This document shows, in pieces, positions 43,035 to 50,958 of a DNA stretch of 64,000 nucleotides. This stretch comes from Achromobacter insolitus (lineage in GTDB: Bacteria; Pseudomonadota; Gammaproteobacteria; Burkholderiales; Burkholderiaceae_B), in assembly GCF_002209555.1 (NCBI RefSeq), contig NZ_NJIF01000016.1, positions 1-64,000 on the forward strand, written 5' to 3'. Under the pieces are notes generated by a model that saw nothing but the letters and a program-made list of their open reading frames with translations, was not told the DNA's origin and did no database searches. Position 1 is the stretch's first letter; every line of letters begins with the position of its first letter. The translations under genes were made by a program, and so were the position numbers.

Positions 43035-44609
43035 CTACCACCTGCCGATGTGGATGCCGGCCGATTCCTCCTTGCGTGTCCATCCCGTCATGGCGGCGTG
43101 GCTGACGGTGGGGTGGATCTTGCGATTGCGCAGCCAATCGAACAGCATGGCCTGGTAGCGTTCGCGCACAGGCGCGTGCGCGGGGTCCGCGCCCAGGTCG
43201 TCGTATTCGTCCGGATCCGCGCGCAAATCGAATAGCTGCGGACGCAGACCTTCGAAATGGACGTACTTCCAGTCGTGGTCACGCACCATAATGGTGTGGC
43301 AGCCGTCGGCGGGACGGCCCAGCGGTTCGCGCACGAAGTCGCGGAACGCATAGTTGTTTTCCGAGTACACCGCGCGGCGCCAGTCAGCGGGTTCCTCGCC
43401 GCGCAGCAGCGGCAGCAGCGAACGTCCTTCCAGGATGTGATCGGGGATTTCCGCGCCCAAGGCATCCAGGATGGTGGGTACCAGGTCGATGGCTTCCACC
43501 AGGCGCGATTCCACCGCGCCGCGGCGCGCGCCGCCGGGCAGGCGCACGATCAGCGGTACTTTGGCCACGCAGTCGTGGAACAGCTCTTTTTCGCCGAGGT
43601 AATGATCGCCGAGATAGTCGCCATGGTCGCTGCAGAAGATGATCATGGTGTCCTGGTCGCGGCCGCTGCGCCGCAGGTAGTCGAACAGTACGCCCAACTG
43701 GTCGTCGACCTGCTTGATCAGGCCCATGTAGGTGGGGATCACCGTCTCGCGCACCTGGTCGCAGGAGAAGTTCCTGCTGACTTCGGCCTGGCGAAAACCC
43801 TGCAGCACGGGATGGGCGTTCTCCAGTTCACGGGGCGCGCGCTTGGCCGCCTGCATGTCGTCGATTGAATACATCGCGTGATACGGCGCGGGCGCGACAT
43901 AGGGCCAATGCGGCTTGATGTAGGAAAGGTGCAGCACCCAGGGCTGTTCGCCGCTTTGCTCGATGAATTCGATCGCGCGCCGCGTCATATAAGGTGTTTC
44001 AGAGTCCGTTTCCGCGACGCGCGCCGGCAGGCCGGCGTAGCGCATGTTCCAGCCGGACAGGATCTCGCCATTGGCGCCCAGCGCCGAGTTGGCGTGGTCA
44101 TGCCAGGGGTTGGCGCCGTCATAGCCTTGCTGGCGCAAGTACTGCGTGTATCGGTGCGCCTCGTCGCAAAAGCCCGGCGGCCAGATGCCGTCGTCGCGGT
44201 CGTAAGGTTCGAACCCGCCTTCCGCCGCCAACAGGCCGGCCGCGCTTGCCGGGTCTATCCCCAGGCGCTGCATGCCGTGCCTGTCGGCCTCCACGTGCGT
44301 CTTGCCCGCCACCGCCACGCGGACTCCCTGCGGGCGCAGGTAGTCTCCCAGCGTCATTTCGCTGACGGGCATGGGCACGAAGTTCCACACGGCGCCGTGG
44401 CTGGTGACGTAACGGCCGGTGTAATAGGACATGCGCGACGGACCGCAAACCGGGCCTTGCACGAAGGCATGGTCAAAGCGTACGCCTTCGGCAGCGAGGC
44501 GGTCGATGTTGGGGGTGCGCAGGCGCGGGTGTCCATAGCAGGACAGATAGTCCCAGCGCAGTTGGTCGCACATGATCCAGAGCACATTGCGTGCAGCCTG
44601 TCCGCTCAT
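43035..44609 (-). CDS. Sulfatase-superfamily hydrolase (arylsulfatase / phosphonate monoester hydrolase type)
   Basis: The product is 524 residues from ATG at 44609. RNVLWIMCDQLRWDYLSCYGH provides the first metal Asp. GPVCGPSRMSYYTGRY carries C-x-P-S-R, whose Cys is turned into formylglycine. IIFCSDHGDYLGDHYLGEKELFHD gives further metal and substrate residues. The tail (APYHAMY, DWKYVHFEGLRPQLFDLRADPDE) resembles rhizobial phosphonate monoester hydrolases, so the scissile bond may be sulfate, phosphate or phosphonate ester. No signal peptide is seen, so it acts in the cytoplasm. It is first in the minus-strand run ending at the Rieske gene and is divergent from IclR. Confidence 0.88.
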   Translation of the reverse strand: MSGQAARNVLWIMCDQLRWDYLSCYGHPRLRTPNIDRLAAEGVRFDHAFVQGPVCGPSRMSYYTGRYVTSHGAVWNFVPMPVSEMTLGDYLRPQGVRVAVAGKTHVEADRHGMQRLGIDPASAAGLLAAEGGFEPYDRDDGIWPPGFCDEAHRYTQYLRQQGYDGANPWHDHANSALGANGEILSGWNMRYAGLPARVAETDSETPYMTRRAIEFIEQSGEQPWVLHLSYIKPHWPYVAPAPYHAMYSIDDMQAAKRAPRELENAHPVLQGFRQAEVSRNFSCDQVRETVIPTYMGLIKQVDDQLGVLFDYLRRSGRDQDTMIIFCSDHGDYLGDHYLGEKELFHDCVAKVPLIVRLPGGARRGAVESRLVEAIDLVPTILDALGAEIPDHILEGRSLLPLLRGEEPADWRRAVYSENNYAFRDFVREPLGRPADGCHTIMVRDHDWKYVHFEGLRPQLFDLRADPDEYDDLGADPAHAPVRERYQAMLFDWLRNRKIHPTVSHAAMTGWTRKEESAGIHIGRW

Positions 44610-44705
44610 TCCCGCCTCTCTTCCTGTTGCGCCAGCCACAACGGCTTTCGATAGACGTCACGATATTTCGCCGGGCCTGGGCGGCTCAAGCAGGTTTTGC
44701 TAGAG

Positions 44706-44720
44706 TTTCACTGAGTGAAA
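44706..44720. promoter_or_regulatory. Inverted repeat between the sulfatase and IclR genes
   Basis: TTTCAC-tga-GTGAAA, a perfect 6-bp dyad 29 bases before the IclR ATG and within the 140-bp divergent control region. It is the best operator candidate for the IclR regulator. Confidence 0.55.
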
Positions 44721-44749
44721 TTCTCAGACGTTGCAATTTGGGGGGGGCA

Positions 44750-45568
44750 ATGAGCCGCTGGACGCCGAAGGTGAAGACGATAGATGCGCTGGAGCGCGGC
44801 CTCATCGTGCTGGACGAGGTGCGCGCCACGCAGGGCGCGAGCTTGCAGGAACTGCATGCGCGCACGGGCTATGCCAAGGCCACGCTGCTGCGCATCCTGG
44901 CGACGCTGCAATTGCGGGGATTGATATGGCGGCGCATCGCGGATGACTATTTCTGCCCTGCCAGCTCGCTCAACGAACCCAGCCGGCGCGCGCGCGTGCT
45001 GGACCTGCTGGGGCAATGCGCGGCCCCCGAACTGGATCGCCTGCAGGCGGAGGTGCTGTGGCCGTCGGACCTGACGGTGCGCCGCGGCAGCGCGATGATC
45101 GTGCGCGAGACCAATCGCAGCCAGTCGTATTTCACGATACGCAGAGACAACATCGGTTTCCAGATCAATATGCTGCGCTCGGCGGTGGGACGCGCTTATC
45201 TGGCGTTCTGCGCCGAAAAGGAACGCGAGTCGATCCTTGCGGCATTGCGCCGCAGCCGCCGGGAGGGCGACGCGCTGGCGCATGATGGCGCGGCAGTGGC
45301 CAAGCTTCTCGAGCAAACCCGCCGCCAGGGCTACGCGCTGCGCGAACAGCGCTTCGGCGGCGACTACGACAAGCCGCGCAAGGACCAGAACGACAGGCTG
45401 GATGCCATTGCCGTGCCCATCATGGCCGCGCCAGGGCGGCTCTACGGCTGCGTGAACATTGTGTGGATCCAGGGCGTGCGCTCCACCGGCCAGATGGTGG
45501 AGCAATGCTTGGAGCCGCTATGCCGCACGGCGCGGGCCATTTCCGCCGCCATGGTGCGACGCGCCTGA
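44750..45568 (+). CDS. IclR-family transcriptional regulator
   Basis: The product is 272 residues. The HTH covers TIDALERGLIVLDEVRATQGASLQELHARTGYAKATLLRILATLQLRGLIWR. The effector domain has the sequence INMLRSAVGRAYLAFC and, near the end, DAIAVPIMAAPGRLYGCVNIVW. The family often controls aromatic catabolism. Being divergent from the sulfatase/Bug/hydroquinone genes, it is their likely regulator. A run of seven or more G precedes the ATG and may act as the ribosome site. Confidence 0.9.
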   Translation: MSRWTPKVKTIDALERGLIVLDEVRATQGASLQELHARTGYAKATLLRILATLQLRGLIWRRIADDYFCPASSLNEPSRRARVLDLLGQCAAPELDRLQAEVLWPSDLTVRRGSAMIVRETNRSQSYFTIRRDNIGFQINMLRSAVGRAYLAFCAEKERESILAALRRSRREGDALAHDGAAVAKLLEQTRRQGYALREQRFGGDYDKPRKDQNDRLDAIAVPIMAAPGRLYGCVNIVWIQGVRSTGQMVEQCLEPLCRTARAISAAMVRRA

Positions 45569-45714
45569 CGCGCCAGCCCCCGAAGACACGCGCCAATCCG
45601 GCCTCTGCCCCGAGCGCGTCGGTCTTTCGCATCGCGGAGCTATCCCTATCATTTTGTATTTTTTATGTATTGAAATTATAGAAAACCTAGGGTTTATACC
45701 GATAATATGGGCGA

Positions 45715-45771
45715 AATTTTCATTCTATAAAGCATCATTGTTTTTTTATTGTATTTATAGAAATGAAAATT
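45715..45771 (+). promoter_or_regulatory. Long AT-rich inverted repeat spanning the start codon of the DUF1932 gene
   Basis: Left arm AATTTTCATTCTATAAA (45715-45731) pairs with TTTATAGAAATGAAAATT (45754-45771), 17 bp with one bulged A and a 22-base loop. The ATG (45763-45765) is in the right arm, and there is no Shine-Dalgarno sequence. It sits in a 110-bp AT-rich island inside GC-rich DNA. It could be a dyad operator or an RNA hairpin hiding the start. Confidence 0.7.
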
Positions 45772-46638
45772 GCTCTGATGGGCTGCGGCGAAGTCGGCTC
45801 CTGCTATGCGCAGGCATGGACTGCCGCCGGGCATGCGGTGGTGGGGATCTGCGAGTTGCGGCAGGACGAAGAAATGACCGGGCGCGCCCGGAGTCTTGGC
45901 GCCGGACTGCACGCTGAGCCGGGTGCATGGCTCGCAGAAGCGGACGTCGTCGTGTCGGCGGTGTATGGCCACGCCGCGCTCGAGATCGCGCGGCGGAGCT
46001 TTCCGCATATGCGCCCGGATGCGGTCTATGCCGACTTCACCACCGCCAGCGCGCCCGATATGCAGGCCGCTGCGGCGGCCGCTGCCGACCGGCATATCGA
46101 CTTTACCGACGTCGCGATCATGGGCGCCATTGCGCTGCTGGCCGAACGTACGCCCTTGCTTTGCGCCGGAAGCGGCACGGACATGGTGCTGCGGTTGGCG
46201 GAGAGCGGCGGGGCGCCGGCACGCGCCATACAAGGAGCGGCGGGCGACGCCGTGCGTCTGAAACTGCTGCGCAGCATCATGACGAAGGGCATGGAAAGCC
46301 TGGCCGTGGAATGCCTGGTCGCGGCCGAGTCCATGGGATTGAGAGCCTCGCTTTACGAGGTGCTCGCGGACATCGACCAGACGCCGCTTACCGCCTTCAT
46401 GGATTCATTCGTCCGGTCCCACGTACTGCATGCGCAGCGCCGGCAGGCGGAAGTCCGGGAAGCCCGCGAGCAACTGCTGCAGGCGGGGCTGGAGCCCCTG
46501 GTTCTCGACGGCGTCGAACGGCTTTTCGGGCGGACCAGCAGGGGCATCCTGAATGCGCGAGCGGACGGCGATTTCAACTTGCCCGACTCCGTCGAGGCGC
46601 GCCTGGCCTGGCTCACAACGCTGGCGCGCGAGCGCTGA
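45763..46638 (+). CDS. NAD-binding dehydrogenase with DUF1932 (6-phosphogluconate dehydrogenase-like) C-terminus
   Basis: The product is 291 residues. The Rossmann start MKIALMGCGEVGSCYAQAW has the GxGxxG motif; YADFTTASAPDMQ and HIDFTDVAIMGAIALLAERTPLLCAG match the beta-hydroxyacid dehydrogenase fold. The DUF1932 domain follows (LLRSIMTKGMESLAVECLVAAE), with the catalytic-type Lys in MTKG. It heads a plus-strand cluster with a Bug receptor, an RraA-like protein and a 2-hydroxyacid dehydrogenase. Its start lies within an inverted repeat. Confidence 0.82.
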   Translation: MKIALMGCGEVGSCYAQAWTAAGHAVVGICELRQDEEMTGRARSLGAGLHAEPGAWLAEADVVVSAVYGHAALEIARRSFPHMRPDAVYADFTTASAPDMQAAAAAAADRHIDFTDVAIMGAIALLAERTPLLCAGSGTDMVLRLAESGGAPARAIQGAAGDAVRLKLLRSIMTKGMESLAVECLVAAESMGLRASLYEVLADIDQTPLTAFMDSFVRSHVLHAQRRQAEVREAREQLLQAGLEPLVLDGVERLFGRTSRGILNARADGDFNLPDSVEARLAWLTTLARER

Positions 46639-46686
46639 GCGCGTCGCGTTGCCCATCCAATAAGAATCAACTGTGTGAGGAAGACA

Positions 46687-47652
46687 ATGAAAGTCCTGAA
46701 GAATTTTCTGGCGGCCACGCTCCTGCTGGGTTGCGTCGCCGCGAACGCGGCAGATATGGGCAAGGCGCCCATCACGCTCATTTCCCCATTCCCGCCCGGA
46801 GGCGGCACCGATACGCTGACCCGCATGATCGGCAGCGCGATCGGCCAGGAGCAGGGGTGGAACATGGTGGTGGAGAACAAGCCAGGCGCCGGCGGCAACC
46901 TGGCGCTGGACGCCACCGCCCGCGCGCGCCCGGATGGACATACGCTGGTGATGGCGCAGACCGACAACATCGTGCTGAACCCCTGGCTCTACAACAAGCT
47001 CAGCTACGACACGTTCAAGGATTTCAGGCCGATCGGGCCCGTGGCCACGTCGCCGAGCGTTTTCGTGGTTCTTCCGGAGTCCCCGTTCAAGACGATCGCT
47101 GATGTGGTCAAGGCCGCGCAAGCCCGTCCCGGTGTGGTTTCGCTGGGCATTCCCGGCATCGGCGGCACTGGCGACCTGACCGGCTATCTCTGGCGCAAGG
47201 CGGCGAACATCGAATTGATGCACGTGCCTTACCGGGGCTGGGGCCAAGCGTTCCCGGATCTCGCCAGCGGCCGCATCGATATGTATGTGGGCTCCGTTGC
47301 CTCGCTGTTGCCGCAGATCCGCGGCGGCAAGGTCCGCGCGTTGGCCGTGGTTGCCAAGGAACGCGCGCCGGCCTTGCCCGACGTGCCCACGTTCGTGGAA
47401 AGCGGATTCAAGACGATCGACCAGTCGATCTGGTGGGGGCTGATGGCTCCCGCCAACACGCCTGACGACGTGGTCGCCACGTTGAGCAAGGCGTTGCAGC
47501 AGGTTCAATCCCAACCCGAATTGGTGAAAAAGCTGGAAGACGCCGGCTATAGCGTGCTCAAGGGCTCCCCAGAAGACCTGGCCCGCCAGCATCGGGCAGA
47601 TCACGAGACCTTCGGCAAGGTCGTGCAGGACGCAGGCATTCCCAAGCAGTAA
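46687..47652 (+). CDS. Bug/TctC-family tripartite tricarboxylate receptor
   Basis: The product is 321 residues from ATG 46687 after GAGGAAG. The signal peptide MKVLKNFLAATLLLGCVAAN ends near ANA-ADMG. ITLISPFPPGGGTDTLTRMIG and VVENKPGAGGNLALDATARARPDGHTL are the family hallmarks, and LMHVPYRGWGQAFPDLASGRIDMYVG is typical mid-domain sequence. It lies 48 bp after the DUF1932 dehydrogenase and 36 bp before the RraA-like gene, so it probably supplies the pathway's carboxylate substrate. Confidence 0.92.
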   Translation: MKVLKNFLAATLLLGCVAANAADMGKAPITLISPFPPGGGTDTLTRMIGSAIGQEQGWNMVVENKPGAGGNLALDATARARPDGHTLVMAQTDNIVLNPWLYNKLSYDTFKDFRPIGPVATSPSVFVVLPESPFKTIADVVKAAQARPGVVSLGIPGIGGTGDLTGYLWRKAANIELMHVPYRGWGQAFPDLASGRIDMYVGSVASLLPQIRGGKVRALAVVAKERAPALPDVPTFVESGFKTIDQSIWWGLMAPANTPDDVVATLSKALQQVQSQPELVKKLEDAGYSVLKGSPEDLARQHRADHETFGKVVQDAGIPKQ

Positions 47653-47688
47653 TGGCAACGCATCGCAAATTCCCCCACAGGAGCAGAA

Positions 47689-48366
47689 ATGATCGGTTTT
47701 GAGATCCACGCCCGCAAGCGCGCGGTGAGCAAGCAAACCGTGGAGAAGTTCAACGGCGTTCCGGTGGCCAACATCAGCGACTGCATGTCGCGGATGACGG
47801 CCGGCGGCGCGCGCTTGCTGCCCATGCACGATGGCAGCCCGCTTGCCGGGCCCGCCCTGACCGTGCGCACCCGCCCCGGCGACAATCTGCTGGTCCACAA
47901 GGCGCTTGACCTCGCGCAGCCCGGCGACGTGATCGTGGTGGATGCCGGCGGCGATCTGACCAACGCCATCATCGGCGAAATCATGACCAGCTATGCGCAG
48001 ACCCGCGGTATCGCCGGTATTGTGATCAATGGCGCGATCCGCGATAGCGGCGCAATCCGTCGCGGCGCGTTTCCCGTCTATGCGGCTGGCGTGACGCACC
48101 GCGGGCCCTATAAGGACGGGCCAGGAGAGATCAACTGCGTCATAGCCCTGAATGGCATGACGATCGAGCCGGGCGACCTGATCGTGGGCGACGAGGACGG
48201 CCTGTTGTCGATTCCGTTCGAGCAGACGGAAGCGGTCTACCTGGCGGCGTTGTCCAAGCACGAAGTTGAAACGAAGATGCTGGCGGATATTGCGGCGGGA
48301 ACGCTGGATACATCTTGGGTGGATGCCCGGCTCAAGCAACTGGGCTGCGCCGAGGCTCGGCCGTGA
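47689..48366 (+). CDS. RraA-like protein (HMG/CHA aldolase family)
   Basis: The product is 225 residues. FNGVPVANISDCMSRM, GDNLLVHKALDLAQPGDVIVVDAGGDLTNAIIGEIM and GIAGIVINGAIRDSGAIRR are the RraA/aldolase core, with the Gly-rich loop and the R-D pair used for pyruvate/metal binding in HMG/CHA aldolases. In a catabolic cluster an aldolase or oxaloacetate decarboxylase role is more likely than RNase E inhibition. AGGAG precedes the ATG. Confidence 0.85.
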   Translation: MIGFEIHARKRAVSKQTVEKFNGVPVANISDCMSRMTAGGARLLPMHDGSPLAGPALTVRTRPGDNLLVHKALDLAQPGDVIVVDAGGDLTNAIIGEIMTSYAQTRGIAGIVINGAIRDSGAIRRGAFPVYAAGVTHRGPYKDGPGEINCVIALNGMTIEPGDLIVGDEDGLLSIPFEQTEAVYLAALSKHEVETKMLADIAAGTLDTSWVDARLKQLGCAEARP

Positions 48367-48389
48367 TCCCGGCGAGGCAGCCCGGCGGC

Positions 48390-49406
48390 ATGCGCGTCGT
48401 CCGACTGGATCTCTGGATCGATCCCGCGTTCGACGCGTGCATTGAGCGCGAGCCGACGTTAAGCCTCGAGGTACTGCCCGTGCGCGACGAGGCGATCACG
48501 GCGGCGGGACTCGCCGGCGCGCATGCCTACCATGTCAGCGCGGCCAAGGACGAAGTCCCCGCGCGCTGGCAAGTTTCGGAAAGCCTGCTGGCACGGTGTC
48601 CGGAACTGCTTTGTGTGTCCTCGGGCGGCGCGGGCTACGACACCGTGGACGTTGCTGCCTGCACGCGGGCCGGAGTGGCAGTGGTGAACCAGGCCGGCGC
48701 CAATGCCGCATCAGTGGCGGAAATGACGTTCGCATTGCTGCTGTCGCTGGTCAAGCGCCTGCGTGAATCCCAGGCCGCGCTGGTGGCGGGATCCGCCGCC
48801 ACGCGCGAGGCCCTGATGGGACGCGAGATCGAGGGACGAGCGCTGGGCATCGTGGGCATCGGCGAAATCGGCCGCAGAGTAGCGCGCGTCGCCGCCGGCT
48901 TCGGCTTGCGGGTGATTGCATACGACCCGCTGCTGCCGCCCGAGGAAATCCGCGCCCGCGGTGCCGAACCTGTGAGCTTCCCGCAGTTGCTCGAGCAGGC
49001 CGAAGTGGTAAGCCTGCACTGTCCGCTGAATGATGACACGCGGGGCATGATCGGCGCCGAAGCCTTTGCCATGATGCGCCCCGGCGCACTGTTTATTTCG
49101 ACCGCGCGCGGCGGAATCCATGATGAGCAGGCCTTGCTTTCCGCCTTGCAGGAGGGGCGGCTGGCGGGAGCGGGGCTGGATGTCTGGAGCCAGGAGCCTC
49201 CCCAGCCCGGGCATGGGCTGTTGCTGCGTTCCGATGTCGTGGCCACCTACCACACGGGGGGCGTCACGCACGAAGGCAGGCGCAAGGTCGCGCATGGGTC
49301 TGCCAGCCAGATCATGGAAATGTTGGCCGGACGCCGTCCCCCGCGGCTACTGAATCCGGAGGTCTGGCCCACGTTCCTGGAGCGGCTCGGTCGACGCGAG
49401 CGTTGA
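48390..49406 (+). CDS. D-isomer-specific 2-hydroxyacid dehydrogenase
   Basis: The product is 338 residues from ATG 48390; a GTG at 48363 overlapping the previous stop (GTGA) is an alternative. LCVSSGGAGYDTVDVAACTRAGVAVVNQ, the NAD motif ALGIVGIGEIGRRVARVAAGFG, SLHCPLNDDTRGMI, FISTARGGIHDE (catalytic Arg), GLDVWSQEPP (Glu), and a His near YHTGGVTHEG identify the family. It would interconvert a 2-hydroxy and a 2-oxo acid with NAD(P)H, in the same unknown pathway. Confidence 0.88.
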   Translation: MRVVRLDLWIDPAFDACIEREPTLSLEVLPVRDEAITAAGLAGAHAYHVSAAKDEVPARWQVSESLLARCPELLCVSSGGAGYDTVDVAACTRAGVAVVNQAGANAASVAEMTFALLLSLVKRLRESQAALVAGSAATREALMGREIEGRALGIVGIGEIGRRVARVAAGFGLRVIAYDPLLPPEEIRARGAEPVSFPQLLEQAEVVSLHCPLNDDTRGMIGAEAFAMMRPGALFISTARGGIHDEQALLSALQEGRLAGAGLDVWSQEPPQPGHGLLLRSDVVATYHTGGVTHEGRRKVAHGSASQIMEMLAGRRPPRLLNPEVWPTFLERLGRRER

Positions 49407-49479
49407 CGCGGCCATGCGCGATTGCCGGGATAGGCTTCCGGTATAGTTCGAGAACCCGGATCTGGAGTCACGCGCCATC

Positions 49480-50130
49480 ATGTCGAGCGCCCGCGATTAC
49501 GTTTATGCAGAGTTGCGCCGCCGCCTGATGGCGGGCTCTTTCATGCCCGGCGAACGGTTGCGTGAAGAGCACATCGCGGCCGAGCTATCCGTCAGCCGGA
49601 CGCCGGTGCGCAGCGCGATCGAACGCCTGGTGACGGACGGCTTGGTCAAGCACGAGGGCCGGCGCGGAGCCGTCGTGCTGGGTTGGCAAGACCGGGACAT
49701 CGACGAAGCGTTCGAGCTGCGCATGCTGCTCGAACCGTATTCCGCCAAGGCGGCTGCCGAACGGGCTAGTCCCGAACAGATACTCGAACTCGAGCGCATC
49801 AACCAATGCATGCTAGATGCCATCAACGCCGATGCCGCCGACAGCGTCGCGCAGGTGCAGCACTTCAACAACCAGTTCCATCACGCGTTGCTGGAAGCCG
49901 CGCAATCGGCCCGGGTGCGGTCCATGGTGGAAAACCTGTTGGACATGCCCATCATCATCGGTTCGTTCTATTTCTACACCAAGGACGACATGCTGCGCAG
50001 CGTGGAGCATCATCGCCAGATCATCGCGGCGCTACGCGCGCGCGATGCGGAATGCGCCCAGATTGCGATGCGCTTTCACCTTGCCGCCACGCATCTGCTT
50101 TTCCGCAGCCATCGCAAGTCGGGCCCGTAA
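49480..50130 (+). CDS. GntR-family (FCD/FadR subgroup) regulator
   Basis: The product is 216 residues. The N-terminal HTH has YVYAELRRRLMAGSFMPGERLREEHIAAELSVSRTPVRSAIERLVTDGLV. The all-helical FCD domain ends in EHHRQIIAALRARDAECAQIAMRFHL, with His/Asp ligand positions. It lies 73 bp after the 2-hydroxyacid dehydrogenase gene on the same strand and is the natural candidate to control the cluster from 45763, in response to a small acid. Confidence 0.9.
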   Translation: MSSARDYVYAELRRRLMAGSFMPGERLREEHIAAELSVSRTPVRSAIERLVTDGLVKHEGRRGAVVLGWQDRDIDEAFELRMLLEPYSAKAAAERASPEQILELERINQCMLDAINADAADSVAQVQHFNNQFHHALLEAAQSARVRSMVENLLDMPIIIGSFYFYTKDDMLRSVEHHRQIIAALRARDAECAQIAMRFHLAATHLLFRSHRKSGP

Positions 50131-50139
50131 CCGCCGACC

Positions 50140-50886
50140 TTACTGCCGCACGCGTTTTTCTGGCTGTTTTTCCCCGGATCCGGCCTCGGCCAGCGCCTGC
50201 GTGATGATGGCTTGGGCCGTCCAGCGCACCACGTCCGTGAGTTCGGGCAGGTCCAGCTTCCAGATGTCCTTCAGCACCAGGAACACTTCGGTGCCGTACA
50301 CCAGTGACAAGGCCTGGGCCACGCGGTCCTGCTGCGCGGGCGTCAGTTGGCCCGCCATTGGCGCGATGGCGCGTTTCAGGATATCCACGCGGTGGCCCCG
50401 TACCAGCCGGGGCTCCGTGCCCGCGCGACCGGCGCTGGCTTCGGCATGTTGCTGCAGCGACACCATGATGGCCGCGCGTAGCGGCGCTTCGTGCGCTTCC
50501 AGCCGGGGATAGGCGAAGCGCAGCAGTTCGTCGACGCGGTCGGCGGCGTCCGGCGCGGCAGAGTCCCACGCCAGGATAGGGCCCAGGCTTTCGTCAACCA
50601 CGGCGGCGATCAGCGCGCTCTGGCTGGGGAAGTAACGGTAGGCCGTCGCGCGCGAAACCTGAGCATGCTCAGCCAGTTCGGCCACCGAGGGCGTGACGCC
50701 CTGGGCCATCAGCTGCTGCGCCGCATCCAGCAGGGTTTTGCGCATGCGCGCGCGCGGTCCGTGAGGAGGCTCGCCGCTTGCGGCGGCCTGCGGGCTGGCG
50801 GGCGCGATCAGCCGCGCCGAACCGGCGGCGGAAGGGGCGGGAGTTTGACGTGAGACAGGTGTCTCAGTATGATTCTTTCGTCTCAT
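50140..50886 (-). CDS. TetR-family transcriptional regulator
   Basis: The product is 248 residues from ATG at 50886, or 201 from ATG at 50745. RMRKTLLDAAQQLMAQGVTPSVAELAEHAQVSRATAYRYFPSQSALIAAVV is the TetR HTH. The first 40 residues are Pro/Ala-rich, and the region encoding residues 8-12 contains a strong palindrome, so the shorter form is plausible. It is divergent from the Tm-1-like operon and is its likely repressor. Confidence 0.85.
   Translation of the reverse strand: MRRKNHTETPVSRQTPAPSAAGSARLIAPASPQAAASGEPPHGPRARMRKTLLDAAQQLMAQGVTPSVAELAEHAQVSRATAYRYFPSQSALIAAVVDESLGPILAWDSAAPDAADRVDELLRFAYPRLEAHEAPLRAAIMVSLQQHAEASAGRAGTEPRLVRGHRVDILKRAIAPMAGQLTPAQQDRVAQALSLVYGTEVFLVLKDIWKLDLPELTDVVRWTAQAIITQALAEAGSGEKQPEKRVRQ
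50851..50885. promoter_or_regulatory. TetR operator candidate with three TGAGAC half-sites
   Basis: TGAGAC-aggt-GTCTCA (50851-50866) is a perfect palindrome, and a third GTCTCA half-site lies at 50880-50885 over the annotated TetR start codon. The Tm-1-like gene starts 73 bases further on. Confidence 0.7.
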
Positions 50887-50958
50887 TTCTAGATTCTACA
50901 GGCCTTGCGGCCCCACACATCGAGGCGCGCACTGAGTGTAGCCGCCCGCGGAGGAGTC

